Below, piece by piece: positions 8,915 through 21,023 of a DNA stretch of 37,152 nt. Origin of the DNA: Fragilariopsis cylindrus CCMP1102 (taxonomy: Eukaryota; Bacillariophyta; Bacillariophyceae; Bacillariales; Bacillariaceae); the NCBI GenBank assembly GCA_900095095.1, contig FMBT01000608.1:1-37152 (forward strand). The letters run 5' to 3'. The number at the start of each line of letters is the position of its first letter. Positions within the stretch are counted from its first letter, which is position 1. The notes under the pieces were generated by a model that saw only the letters and a program-made list of their open reading frames with translations, searched no databases and had not been told where the DNA came from. Both the position numbers and the translations under genes were made by a program.

Positions 8915-11499
8915 TCATGCTGAGGCAGTACGCGCTGCAACAAATGCTTCAAATTCCTTACACGCACCGAGTAATCCAGCTTTATTCGAATCGGAAATAA
9001 TTGTATCACCATCAACAAATTTGACAGTCATTTGAAGATCGAGTTCGTCACCGTCGTCATCATCGCCATTGGACTGCTGCTGCTGCTGCTGCTGTTTCTC
9101 CTTCTGTTGCTTCTCCTCTGTTAAACATTTTTTAATCATTTCATCATATTCTTTCTTTTCTTGTACAACATGTTCTTCAAGATCTTCATTTAATGCATCG
9201 ATCCATGCCTTACCAGTTAGTTCTTTCCCCGTCAAATCTTTAACAATTTCAAGAAAGGGTCTTGAATTACCACATTCCCAGTAAGATTTTGTTAACGTTG
9301 GTCCAACATTCGGATTGTCAACAATATACCCATACTTGGTTTTAAAATATTCTCTTGTTTGATGAACAGACATTTCTGCAAGCTGTGTGTGCGTATAATG
9401 AATAATGATGAGACAGTAATAGTAGTGATAATAATAAACATGAATAGGGGTGAGTAATTGGTACGTTCACAGTGTTTCTCTTTTTTATATTTCCTATCCG
9501 TCCGAAGAAAATCATGTGGGAGCCTCTTTTTTCGTACACTTACCGTATATCCTTGATAGTAACAAGAAGCTTCATCACTCACAAGATGTGGGACACTTAA
9601 TAAAGGTCGGGCAGACAATCCACCTTGGATTTTAATTTCAATCTCATCGGCTAATTCTTGTATACGTTTGGATGTTAATTCCTCATCCGGTAATTCATAT
9701 AATGCCTTTTCAAAATACGACACACATAACATTGCACGTAATGAGAAGACCTTATAGGGATGCGTGGATCGGATATTTTCTTCAATGATCTCAAATGGGA
9801 TACTCTCTCCCTTCAAATTTTTTGCATACCTTGCTCTCCAGGAAGAATCATCCACTAATGAATCTAAAAACATGGATTGATTTTCTGCATATGCCACCGA
9901 GGTTGGTGAACGTTCTTGACTAAACAATGGTGATGGTTGTTTAATATTAGCAAAATGTGCAGCATGACCCGCCTCATGCATTAAGGTATTTAATGCTGTT
10001 AAACCTGATCCAACAGCGGATGGATCTGCTAAACTTGTAAAGTTTGTTTTCGATGGTTGGAACGTTCCATCGGGTTTAATCCAGGCAGGGATTGGCCAAT
10101 GACAAAATCCATTGGAATACTTTTTTGGACGATCTAATAAATCTAATGTCATGGTGGCACCACAATATCCAATTTTCATTGCTGAATACGATCGCATATA
10201 ATTTTCAACAGACTTACTAAATGGAAAATATGGATCCTATATAATAGATAATACAATAAGATGATACATAAGATGATATATATCATCGAGATTGGGTAAT
10301 GAGCGAGCAAAAGGGAATAAGGCAACGGACGATTCGGTAAGCAAAATTTTGCCTAGTATTCCGCCGTCGTAGTAGTATTATCAAATACATCAACGTCAAC
10401 AAGAACATAATAAGAAATACTGTTCCTAAAAGCATAGGACTATATTAAAGACCCTTACCATTTTTTTAATAACAGACCCTGCCATCATATAACCTGTATT
10501 CCATGGTTCTAATGCTTTTGGTCCATGTTCCTTCACTAATTCTTGACGTGCTTTAATCATTAAGGGACGTGTACCCACTTCCAGACCGTCTAGTATCTCA
10601 AATAATTTCGATTTGGAAAATCCTTCGGAATTGGATACAGTATAATCATAATAATCTTGAAAGCCTAATAGTTTTCCCAGTTGATTTCGAAGTTGGATTA
10701 TTTCCAAAAAACCATTCTCTAAGACAAATGAACCAATCGATCGTAATCCATCTTCATAGGCAGATTTACGTACCGACTCGTCAGAGGATGTTCTCATTAT
10801 GGTACGTAATCCAACAGAGGATGCTGCTATGAATTTTTTCTTATTGTTATTTTCATCATCATTATTATTTTTGCTGTAATATCCTAATGTCGTCATTTCA
10901 TTGCGTGCCTTTTCTAATGTACCTTCTAATTTATTTGTTTCTTCACGAATTAATTTTGTTTCCTTGGTTGGAAATTCATTACATTGACAGGTACGAATAA
11001 TTATATTTAATACTTTTAATAAATCGGATGATGATTCCGATGATTCCGATGATGATGATGATTCCGATGATGATGATGATGCTAATAATGTATCACGATA
11101 TGTCTCTGCTTTATTTAATAAATCAGGATTGGACAGTAAATCTTCCATCTCCTTTTTTGTTTTGGATAATAACTCAGTCGAATATGTTGTTACAGTATTA
11201 TTATCAGTGGACATTGACGACGATAATGCCATTTTAGTCCCCCAGAATTGATTTTCAAATGCTTCATGTTTTTCCGCATACTTTTTATTAAAGGTATTGA
11301 CAAAAATTTGTGCTTCTGCCCACTGAGTAGTGTCGTTATCGTCGTTGTTGTCGGTGCTTGTACTCGCCATGGTTCTGATTCTTATTTTTCCTCGCTGTTG
11401 TTGTTGTACGCCTGGTAGATTTCTTATTACTGGTATGATACGACTTTTGTTAGAACTTGTTCGGAGTAGTAATCTTGTCAGCATGCTTGGTGTGAACAT
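8915..11499 (-). CDS. M3 family zinc oligopeptidase, three exons, probably organellar
   Basis: Exons on the minus strand are 11499-10459, 10236-9544 and 9382-8915, with GTAAG donors, AG acceptors and phase-0 introns of 222 and 161 bp. The joined protein is about 733 residues. Exon 2 holds the zinc motif HEAGH in TLMHEAGHAAHF, with a downstream YAENQSMFLDS supplying the third ligand Glu. CYYQGYT joins LAEMSVHQTREYF across intron 2, as in thimet oligopeptidase/OpdA relatives that cut short peptides. The first 45 residues are rich in Arg and Ser with no acidic residue (MFTPSMLTRLLLRTSSNKSR), so mitochondrial or plastid import is likely; a second ATG (MASTSTDN) could give a cytosolic form. The role would be clearing presequence and other peptides. 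A Ser/Glu repeat near codon 150 and a Gln run near the C-terminus look like lineage-specific insertions. Confidence 0.88.
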
Positions 11500-12275
11500 A
11501 CAGTAGGTAGTAGTAGGTAGGTCATAGTGAAGTTTTCGATGATTGATTCATTCAGATTCATTCATTCATTCATTCAAATTTAGACCTTCATTATCATTAC
11601 TGTATTATCAATTCTTGCCTGGGGGGGGGGGGGGATGAATCAAACCCCCAAATTCATTTTTTATTTTTAAGTTCGAGCTCCTTTACCGAACCTCTTATTA
11701 TTGTTTTTAAGTCAGCATTGTTATCATGTTTCTTTTTGACGCGTGATTGTTGGCGGGCGATTATTGGAGAAGAGGAAGGACTGGCCCAGAACTCACCATT
11801 TTTGATAAGTACACAAAATGAGAGTGTGTAATAGATCGTCATCACGCGATAAAACTACGAGGAGCCAAAAACGAAGGAAAAATCCATTTCAATTGACACA
11901 AACACAGTGGTTTGTCTGGTTGGCAGGGGGATGAAAGATCAGAGAGTCAAGCAGAACTTAAAACCGTCGCCGTTGAAGGCGGTAGGGTTTTCTTATCTTC
12001 CTAACCTAAATAATATAATTCTTTTAACTTTCACTTACACACACACACATATTCACAAAGCCATGACTAACTGATATTGTCTATTGTAACACCAACAACT
12101 ACTACAACATCAACATCAACACGCTATTGTTCTACTATACTATATTGAAACTGCTTTATTTCACATAAATAATACAGCGTACCGTGTATTACTACCACTC
12201 TAGCTAGCCGTCCTGTGTATAATAACAATAACAACAATCGAATCAATAATACAATACGATACAATACATTCAATT
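11500..12275. promoter_or_regulatory. Divergent promoter region between M3 peptidase and ISWI genes
   Basis: About 780 bases between two starts. It contains a G14 homopolymer (11621-11634), a CATT-rich stretch and a short (AC)n tract near 12035. The open frame at 11654-11845 (-) shows no domain and is not supported as a gene. Confidence 0.45.
11621..11634. repeat. G14 homopolymer
   Basis: An uninterrupted run of 14 G, a likely sequencing-error site and a possible nucleosome-excluding or structure-forming tract about 120 bp upstream of the peptidase start. Confidence 0.9.
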
Positions 12276-15200
12276 ATGGCGCCTCAAATTAAAAAGTCCA
12301 AGACGGCTTTTCTTTTCTTTCAATCTGATCAACTTGCTAAGATTAGAAAAGAAAATAATCTAGGCATGGGTGATGCTATGACGGAGGTGAGTTTTTTTTA
12401 ATACATTCATTACCTAATAATAATATTTCTTTCGTTAGTTGCATTCCTCTCCAACTTAGCTTGACTTGAATACAATAATCGCATTGCCATTGCTATTGCC
12501 ATTGCAATTGCGAACGTCGGGGAAAATAAAACCCAGATCATCCCATCGAATAATATAATACACCACCCCGCCTCTACCACCAGGACGGAATAAGGAGAGA
12601 AGAAGACATCAACGATTGATACACAAGCAAAAATAAGCTCACCCACTTCTTATTACTTTACTGCCATAATTCTTCTTGTTTACAAAAAAAAACAGCTTGC
12701 GAAACGATGGCGATCCATGAATGATACACAAAAGCATCCATATTTTGACTCCGAACGTCAGGATCGTGAACGATTTGAGAAGGAATCCGCCACAGCGGAT
12801 ACCGAACGTCTCGCAATACAAGAACAACGTCGTCAATTATTAACGAAACAGGTGGGTGAAACAACCGGGTCACGTGGTGCACGACAACAATTGAATCAAG
12901 AACGTGCTGATCGTGAAGAAAAAAAAGAACGTCGACGAATACGTCTCGAGGAGGAATTAGATGATGATGAACGCGAACGTCGAAAACGTGCTGATACGGA
13001 AAAGAAACGTCTCACCGAAGAACGACGCAGGCTCCGTGCCGAAGAAGAGCAATTATTACAAGATCGGCATGATAAACTAGCAAAGAAAAAAAAACCAAGA
13101 CCGCGAATCGGTTAGAATATTTATTTAAACAATCACCCATCTTTGCTAAGTTACGGAAGGGAGAAGGTAGTATGGAGGAAGCCACCAATGCGGATGCTGA
13201 ATTTGAAAAAGAAGCGGCAGCTGCTGCAGCCAAAAAATCCAAAAAGAAAGGAGGAGGACGTAGTAGTAGTAGTAATGGAAATTCGAATAAAAATAGTAAA
13301 CCTCATCATGTACATGATGCCGATTCCGCGGACGATGAAGATAATTTAGGTGAAGAGGATGAGGATGGGGGTGGTGATCAACATGTTTTTTTAACGAAAC
13401 AACCCAGTATTATTAAACATGGAAATTTAAAACCATACCAATTAGAATCATTGAATTGGATGATACATTTAGCAGAAAAAGGATTGAATGGTATTCTTGC
13501 GGATGAGGTACGTGTATCGTGTATGTATGTATCATTTTGTTTGTGTTTCTAGATGGGTTGTTTGTTATACTATCATTTCTAGTTGTGCTTTCTTTAAATT
13601 CATTGTTTCCTCATCCTTATTTTTCAATTAATTTACTGCCCTTAATAAAATTTCTTATTTGTTTGTAACAATCATAGATGGGACTCGGAAAGACATTACA
13701 ATCCATTTCTATCCTAGCCTATCATTGGGAATATCTGAGAATTCAAGGACCGCATTTAATTTGTGTCCCAAAATCGACATTGTCCAATTGGATGAATGAA
13801 TTAAAACGATGGTGTCCCAGCTTACGTGCAATTCGTTTTCATGGTTCGAAAGAAGATCGTGAATACATGGTAGAGGAATTGTTTAATTCCAAAGCCGCAT
13901 CCCATGATGGCAAACGTCCCGATAAGCCACAGATCATGGACGAACATGGTGAATTAATTGATGACAATTCGGACAATCCACGACAATGGGATGTGTGTGT
14001 TACCACATACGAAATGTGTAATACGGAACGTAAAACATTACAAAAATTTGCATGGAAGTATTTAGTGATCGATGAAGGTAAGTCCAAGGAAGAAAGTTAT
14101 CATTTTGATTCATTCGTATTGTAACCATATTATATTGCATCCATTTTTCTTATCAAAATTCATCTTTTTGTTTTTTCCAAATAATATTACAACAGCTCAT
14201 CGACTTAAAAACGATGCGAGTATGTTCAGTACAACGGTTCGTAGCTTTTCAACAGCTAATCGATTGTTGTTAACGGGAACACCTCTCCAAAATAATCTGC
14301 ATGAGTTGTGGGCATTGCTAAACTTTCTACTTCCCGATATATTTTCCTCGGCGGACCAGTTCGATGAATGGTTCAACTTAGAAATCGATGACGAAGATTC
14401 GAAGAAGAATATGATTGCACAATTGCACAAGATCTTACGACCCTTTATGTTGAGACGTCTCAAGGTGGACGTAGCCAAGGGCCTTCCACCGAAGACGGAA
14501 ACGATTGTTATGGTGGGAATGTCCAAGATGCAGAAACAACTCTACAAGAAATTGTTACTACGTGATTTGGATGCCTTCACTGGGAATCAATCAAAGAACC
14601 GTACGGCCGTTCTTAATATCGTCATGCAGCTTCGGAAGTGTTGCGGTCATCCGTACTTGTTTGAGGGAGTAGAAGATCGAACAATGGACCCGTTAGGAGA
14701 GCATTTGATCCAAAATTGTGGAAAACTCTTCATGGTCGATAAACTTTTGAAGCGGTTGAAGGAACGTGATAGTCGAGTGTTGATTTTCACTCAAATGACT
14801 CGTGTATTGGATATCTTGGAGGATTTTATGGTCATGAGAGGGTACAAGTACTGTCGAATCGACGGAAATACTACTCACGAAGATCGAGAGGAAGGTATTG
14901 ACACTTTCAATGAACCGAATAGTGAGAAGTTCTGCTTCATCTTATCCACACGTGCGGGAGGTCTTGGAATCAATCTTCAAACTGCCGATGTTTGCATTCT
15001 ATACGATTCTGATTGGAATCCTCAACAGGATCTTCAAGCGCAGGATAGATGTCATCGACTTGGTCAAAAGAAGCCCGTATCTGTATACCGTCTTGTCAGT
15101 GAAAACACCGTCGAAGAAAAGATTGTACAACGGGCGCAACAAAAACTAAAACTTGATGCAATGGTAGTGCAGCAGGGCCGTCTTAAGGATAAAGACAAGG

Positions 15201-17671
15201 TCACTAAGGAGGAGATCATGGCCGCTGTTCAATTCGGTGCGCAAGAAGTCTTCCGATCAGAAGAATCTACTATCACGGATGAAGACATCGATGTGATTTT
15301 GGCACGAGGAGCAGCCAAGACGAAAGAGCTTTCGGAAAAGATCTCAAATGCGGAAAAGGGGGATCTGTTGGATTTCCGTCTCGACGGTGGTGTTTCTGCC
15401 CAAACATTCGAAGGTATCGATTACAGCGACAGAGAATTGCGAGAGCAACTACGATTGCTTGCAGCTAATTCTATGGGCAAACGTGAACGAAGGGCACCTC
15501 CAGCTGAATACAATCCCATTATGCATACAAAGAAAACCATGACAGTGAACAACGTAAAAATCAAACTTCCGAAGACTTTACGTCTACCATCCATGGAAGA
15601 TCACCAATTTTACAATCGAGAACGGCTGTTGGAGCTTGGTAAGCTTGAGTTTGAAACCTATGCGACACTTCGAATGGCCGGTAAATTGCCTGCCAGGAAT
15701 TATATCGAGAGAGTGAGGAGTCTTTTGCCGGACGAGTTGGCGGAAGAAAAATGTGAACTTCTTGATGAGGGATTCGGGAAGTGGAGTAGAAGTCAATTCT
15801 TTCACTTTGTCAAGTCGAATTCGAAACATGGCAGGGACGACATTGCTAGCATAGCCCAAGACATGGATATGGGCACGGAAGAGGTCAAACCCTATAGCTT
15901 AGCCTTCTGGAAGTACGGTCCCACTGAGCTCCAGGATGAATGGGAACGATTTACGAATATGATTGAGAGGGGAGAGAAGAAATTAGAGAAGCAAAAGAAA
16001 CTGACGCAAATGCTTAAGAAGTTTGTTTCTACCTTTGATGATCCACGACGAAATTTGGTTTTTGCAAATAAAGGAACTACTCACTTTGCACTCGAACAAG
16101 ATCGCGCGCTCTTATGTGCCGTCGATGCTGGAGGATACGGGAACTGGGAAAGTGTACGCGAGAACATTCGTTTGGACAAGAAGCTAAAGTTTCAACATTC
16201 TGTCCAAGGTATGACGACAGCGATGATTACGAAGCGAGCCGATTATCGAATCCGTCAGGTCGAACGTGAATTGGAGTCACGAGAGAAGGCCCTCGAGAAG
16301 CTACGACCAGTCGCCGTGATAGCTGCTCAAAAGTCTCTTGATGCCATCAAGGCAATGGAAAAATACGAAGTAGACGCTCGTACGAACGAATTGCAAGGCG
16401 AAGTACCACCGCAATTTGATAATTTTGATGCTGACACGAAGACAATCATGGAAGAGCGGAAGAAGGAAGGAAATTCATGCGTGGGTCGTTTACGAGAAAT
16501 CGAAGGACAAGTCAGTCGGTGCCTTCTCTTGGCGGATGAAACACGTCAAGGTATTATTCGTGGTGACCAGTATGTCAATTTCAGCAACATCAATCTGAAA
16601 GGTGGGACGACATTTACAACCGCAGGTGGAGAACACCATTTCGAGGTTTTACCCGAACTCGAAAGTGGTGCTATTGAGGCTCGTATTAATCGGTCCATTC
16701 TTTCGATCGAGGAATGTGGTCAATGTGAAAACTGCACGAACAAGGGACGTGGTGTCAGAAAGCTTTGTATGAGACGTCTTGAGGAGAGAAAGCGACTACT
16801 TAGGAACGAAACGAAAGCGGTTTTGAAGGCGCGAGGGAAGTCCACGGCTAATATGAAGCCTGGAATGATTACGACCTCCAAAATCATACCGAAAAAGAAA
16901 GCCCCTCCACCCCCACCGAAACCACCACCAAAACCAAAATCAGCCCCCACAAGTAATGGAAGCAACGGGAAGAAGCGAAAGATTGATACGAACGATATCG
17001 ATCAAGCCTCCAAGGCGAAGAAGGCGAAATTTGCTTCAGCTGCTCCGAAGAAGAAAATTCCGAAAATGATGATGACTTCTAACGGAATGAGGCCTCGTAT
17101 TACATCTCAGGGTAATAAACGCATGTCGATTCCAGATGAAGCATTTCCAGATTTTTGTCGTCGCATAGGCCCATTCGGTACCGGAGAACGCATGAAACTA
17201 ATCAATCAGTTTGCTGAAGAACACCCCGAAACATCGATCCGTCAGATTACTCTCAAGCTAGGTGAAATTACTTGCAAGGAACCCCCTGAATGTGTTGATA
17301 TGGCCGGAAGGAAGGTTCGAGCATTCATGTTTTATCTTCGACCTCGTTACTACAAATTTTTGTATCCCGAAGATCAACCTGATGATTGGGAACGATATGC
17401 CGAGGAAGATGATCTATTATGGGAAAATGAGAAAGAGGAGGAACGTTTGAAAAAGGAGATGGCAAAGAAGCAGGTATCACAGCAGCCATCTAATGGAGAG
17501 GCTGAGGCTGTGGATGGTGAAAGTGTCGCCTCAGATCGCTTAGAAACTGCTTCTAATGTATCTCCATCCGTCACGGGGGATGTCACTGGGGAGGATGACG
17601 GAGATGAGACCGAAGACGATGATGAGCAAGGCAATGAACCGGCTGTTAAAAAGCTGAAGGTGGAAGATTAA
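12276..17671 (+). CDS. ISWI-type chromatin-remodeling ATPase with N-terminal HMG box
   Basis: Exons are 12276-12386, 12696-13507, 13678-14077 and 14196-17671, with introns of 309, 170 and 118 bp, all GT..AG. A frame break in the A9 run at 13086-13094 (one A too few) interrupts exon 2; the next frame continues with [15 protein letters not shown], so an indel error is likely. Exon 1 plus early exon 2 encode an HMG box ([10 protein letters not shown] .. [14 protein letters not shown] .. [11 protein letters not shown]). Next come the SNF2 ATPase (Walker A ILADEMGLGKT spanning intron 2, DEAH box VIDEAHRLKN spanning intron 3, helicase C motifs [12 protein letters not shown] and [11 protein letters not shown]), and HAND-SANT-SLIDE ([13 protein letters not shown]). 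CGQCENC..RKLCMRR (about 16715-16780) resembles half a CXXC zinc finger. A Pro/Lys linker and a conserved-looking C-terminal block follow. It should slide and space nucleosomes in the nucleus. Confidence 0.93.
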
Positions 17672-18685
17672 AATAGAATGGAATTTTGCACTGTATAATT
17701 ACGAATTAATTTAATTAATAATTGTCTATTCTATCTTAAAGCAGTTAACTATCAATTCGAATGTTTTCATTCCTATGTTCAGTAAGATGTTTACTGCTGT
17801 CATTTATATCTGTAGTATGCTACCCTAGTTCTATAGGCACCCTGTATTCTAAAATGGCGATAGAAAGATGAAGAGTACATATTACATATGAGATAGTAAA
17901 CTTGATTGATTCATTCGATTCACTCGACCCAACGTGCGCCGTCTTGCCGTCAATAATCACCTTGTTCTTGTTTGACTTTCAAAGGTGATGTGTTGAGTCA
18001 AGTGCGTTCTTTGAGCGAAGCATATTATCGCATAATAATTAACCAAAGAACCAGATTCTTACATTCTTACTTTTTAAGTATTTCACGATGTTGAGATCTC
18101 CCTCCCACTTGGTCGCCTTGATGTGCGAACGAAAAGAGAGTGCTCCTTGCTTCTGAGGTAACTGCAATCTAATTCAACCGACCGCGATCGCAGCGTGACA
18201 ATAAGTCGATCACAGATAGTAAAGTCAGTTTCTTTTTAACGTTTCTTTCCTCCAAGCAAGCGAAAACGGCGATGATATAAAAGTTGTGTCAGTTTCTTTT
18301 TTTTTACGTTTTCCTCTTTCTCTCTGTTGATACTACTTCAAAGTAGCTAGTACCATCATGGTATAGAAGAGCAAGACAAGCGTGTCGAGAATTTTACGTT
18401 TCTTATATTCTATATTGATCCGTTTCTTCCAAACCCAACAACACTGTGAGTGTGTGAGTATTATTACTGTACGCACACGATTAATACAACAACTCTACGG
18501 GAGAGTGCGGAGGGGAAAAACAAGAATGAAATATTATGTTGTTTTGCAAGAGCAAACTGCACTATTTTACTTCCTTTTTGTATTCATAAATTTTCATTTT
18601 CTTCAAATAAAAAAGAACGAAAGTCACAAGAAGTAATTTACATCTACGTAAAACAAAAAGTTTATTTCGATACTATACCATCACC
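17672..18685. other. Intergenic region, about 1 kb
   Basis: No gene is convincing here; the short frames near 18382-18689 lack domains. A GTCAGTTTC(T)n..ACGTTT motif occurs twice (18224-18244 and 18288-18311) within 400 bp upstream of the next start. The region probably holds the ISWI 3' UTR and the next promoter. Confidence 0.45.
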
Positions 18686-20181
18686 ATGAAGTTTTCAACC
18701 TCATCATTTGTTTCGTTAGCAACCTTGTTCTTGGTTGGATCTATGGTGACGACCACGACGACGGCGCAGTCCGCCACTGCGTCCCCTCAACCTGTTGTGA
18801 AGAAAAGGAATCAATCGATCTGTATGAATTGCGTACCGTTGGTGAAGTGGGTAGTGGTAAAAAACCCGTGGGTCAAATCATGACATTAGAACCCTTCTTT
18901 GGTTTCGCCTACTTTGAGGCTCATCCATCGCAGTTAGCACCAGGAAACATTCATGTCGAACTGTTTGCTGGTGCTGTCATTGGAGAACCATGTGATTCTG
19001 GTGTATTATTGGAATCAACAGCAGGAAATCAAATCACTACCGATTCGTTTCCTGATAGTACATACAATAAACAATTTGAAGACCTGGATGGTATATCCTA
19101 TCCTGCCACCAGCAACGGTGAAGTAGTTGCTGCTGTATTCATCATTGGTGATTTCAGACTTCCTAACGGAGACCAACAAATTTATTTTCCAAACAAGGGT
19201 GAGAAGGATGGACAAATTGAACTATGTGTCCGTATGGCATTGAAAGTTGATTACGATGGTGATTCGATCGAAGACTACGTTGGTTTCGTGGATACCTATT
19301 TTGATGTGGCTGTTGACTTAACAGCGAACACCGCTACGTTTTGGAACAATAAAGTATATGAAGTGTTGGAGGTGCCATCGTATTTGGAAACTGATGTGAA
19401 TGCAACTATTACGATGAACTCCTACATCTGTGACGATGAGAATGTGGAAGTCGATCGACCAGTATTCGGTCCTGGTGAAGCCTTTAGTATCTGTGTTGGT
19501 CCAGCCGACGACGACAATTACAGTGTCGAAGATTATTTGACTCTTATTTGTAAAAATGAGGGCGAAACTCGACACTTGGTAAAGAATTATGTTCCCGATG
19601 TCTTAACCACTGTCGACAGTGAGGCAGATGAGGACGGTGTTCGAGCTGTGCGGTCTGTGGTCACCCCTGGTTTTATTGATCAAGGTGAAAATAAATTCTT
19701 CTGCGAAGGTGAAGTTTCCTTAAGTTACGATGACGAAGATGAAGAAGGACAAGGACGTCGTCGCACCATTACCAAACGATTCCATGCAACCTCACCAAGT
19801 TACAGTAACGGCAACGACAACGACAACGGGAGAAAAGATGATTCACCAAGAACGCTATTATACTCCGAAGAGTCGAGTAGTCCATTCCAAACAATTGTGA
19901 ATCTGTCCTCGTACCAAGTCCAAGACGAAGACGACAAGAAAATTGGTTTTATTCTTCTGATTATTTTTGGTATCCTTTTTGGATTACTAGCAGGAGCTTT
20001 ATGCAATCAAAAGGTTGGTACAGTTATCGTTAAAAAGGACGAGGAAGACGAGGATGTTGACGAAGAGAAAGCTTCGGTAGCATCAGTAGCATCAGTAGGC
20101 GGAACTGAAGCTATTAGTGTTGATAATAATGACGAAGAACAGGCTGCCGACAGTCAATGGAAACATGAGTGGATATACTAG
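18686..20181 (+). CDS. Secreted or membrane-anchored diatom-type protein, one frame break
   Basis: The ATG at 18686 begins a clear signal peptide (FVSLATLFLVGSMV .. TTTAQS). That frame stops at 18883, but the next frame carries on smoothly from KESIDLYELRTVGEVGSG. The switch is in AAGAAAAGG near 18805 and one missing A would explain it. The remaining 430 residues include two domain-like blocks with GQIELCVRMALKVDYDGDS and FGPGEAFSICVGP, a pattern I associate with a widespread diatom family of secreted proteins of unknown function. The end has a hydrophobic helix (IGFILLIIFGILFGLLAGAL), then an acidic tail, so a type I membrane protein is likely. An R-R-R-x-x-x-x-x-R patch before the helix may be a processing site. 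A surface or frustule-associated role is only a guess. Confidence 0.75.
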
Positions 20182-21023
20182 TGGCAACAACGATCAACCA
20201 GTGAGACCGCAATAACTTGTACATCGTTATTGTTATACATTTAGTGAATAAAGAATACGCAGTTACTCACGCTAACGCATCATCGTGCATACACACATAC
20301 AATAGTTAAAGAAAATTAATTTTATAATACATGTTATATACTAATATCTGATGATAACTTAAGATTACTTTGCTCGGTGCATTCTTTTTCTTTCTTTTCT
20401 TGCTCTTGAAGTATTAAGTTTTATTCCGGACATCTATATATTCGCATCTTTGTTGTTGGATCAACACCGATAGAGATAAAGTAACGTACATGCAGTCGGA
20501 CGTTGATTGGTACGCTATGCATTCGCTACTCAAAAATGTAAGCCGGTAGTATCTTGGTCCGCACTTACTATTGATTCGGTAATTTTTTCGGTGATATCCT
20601 TGATGTTTCCAAACAAATAAATGAATGAATATAATAAAATGTACTGATAAACGAAGACAAATTCTATTTTTATCTTAATACACATTTCAGATATGATTTC
20701 ATGCGATAAGATTCTGATTAATACAAATTCGAGGAACAAAAGAAGAGTCCATCTTTTATACCTTAGCGTTTAAAAAGAAGTCTATAAAACTATAGAGATA
20801 ATCGAATTTCATCGACACCGACCACATGGAAGAGCCAGACCAGGAAGATAGCCTACGTTCTTCCTTGTCCATCAAGCTAGCCAATCACTTTCTTTCGGTT
20901 TTGGTCATCCTCAAGCTTCGTGTCGACATTTTCCCTTCCCGTCATCAAATGCAGCTTCAACTCTGATTCCCTATCCTTCTGAGGCCGCTGCAGGACGAAT
21001 CTAGGAGTGCCGAAAACCTTTAA
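20182..21023. other. Convergent intergenic region, no gene seen
   Basis: About 840 bases between two 3' ends. AATAAA occurs near 20247, soon after the upstream stop. Short frames on either strand have no recognisable domain. Confidence 0.5.

Noticed and set aside
8915-9373. A separate small gene starting at MSVHQTREYF
   Set aside because: It is the last exon of the M3 peptidase; the acceptor at 9384-9383 restores LAEMSVHQTREYF in frame with the preceding exon.
11654-11845. 63-codon minus-strand ORF in the divergent promoter
   Set aside because: It has no domain or signal, low complexity, and lies between two well-supported starts.
18382-18689. Two overlapping plus-strand ORFs before the secreted-protein gene
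   Set aside because: Their composition is that of AT-rich leader sequence and no domain is visible.
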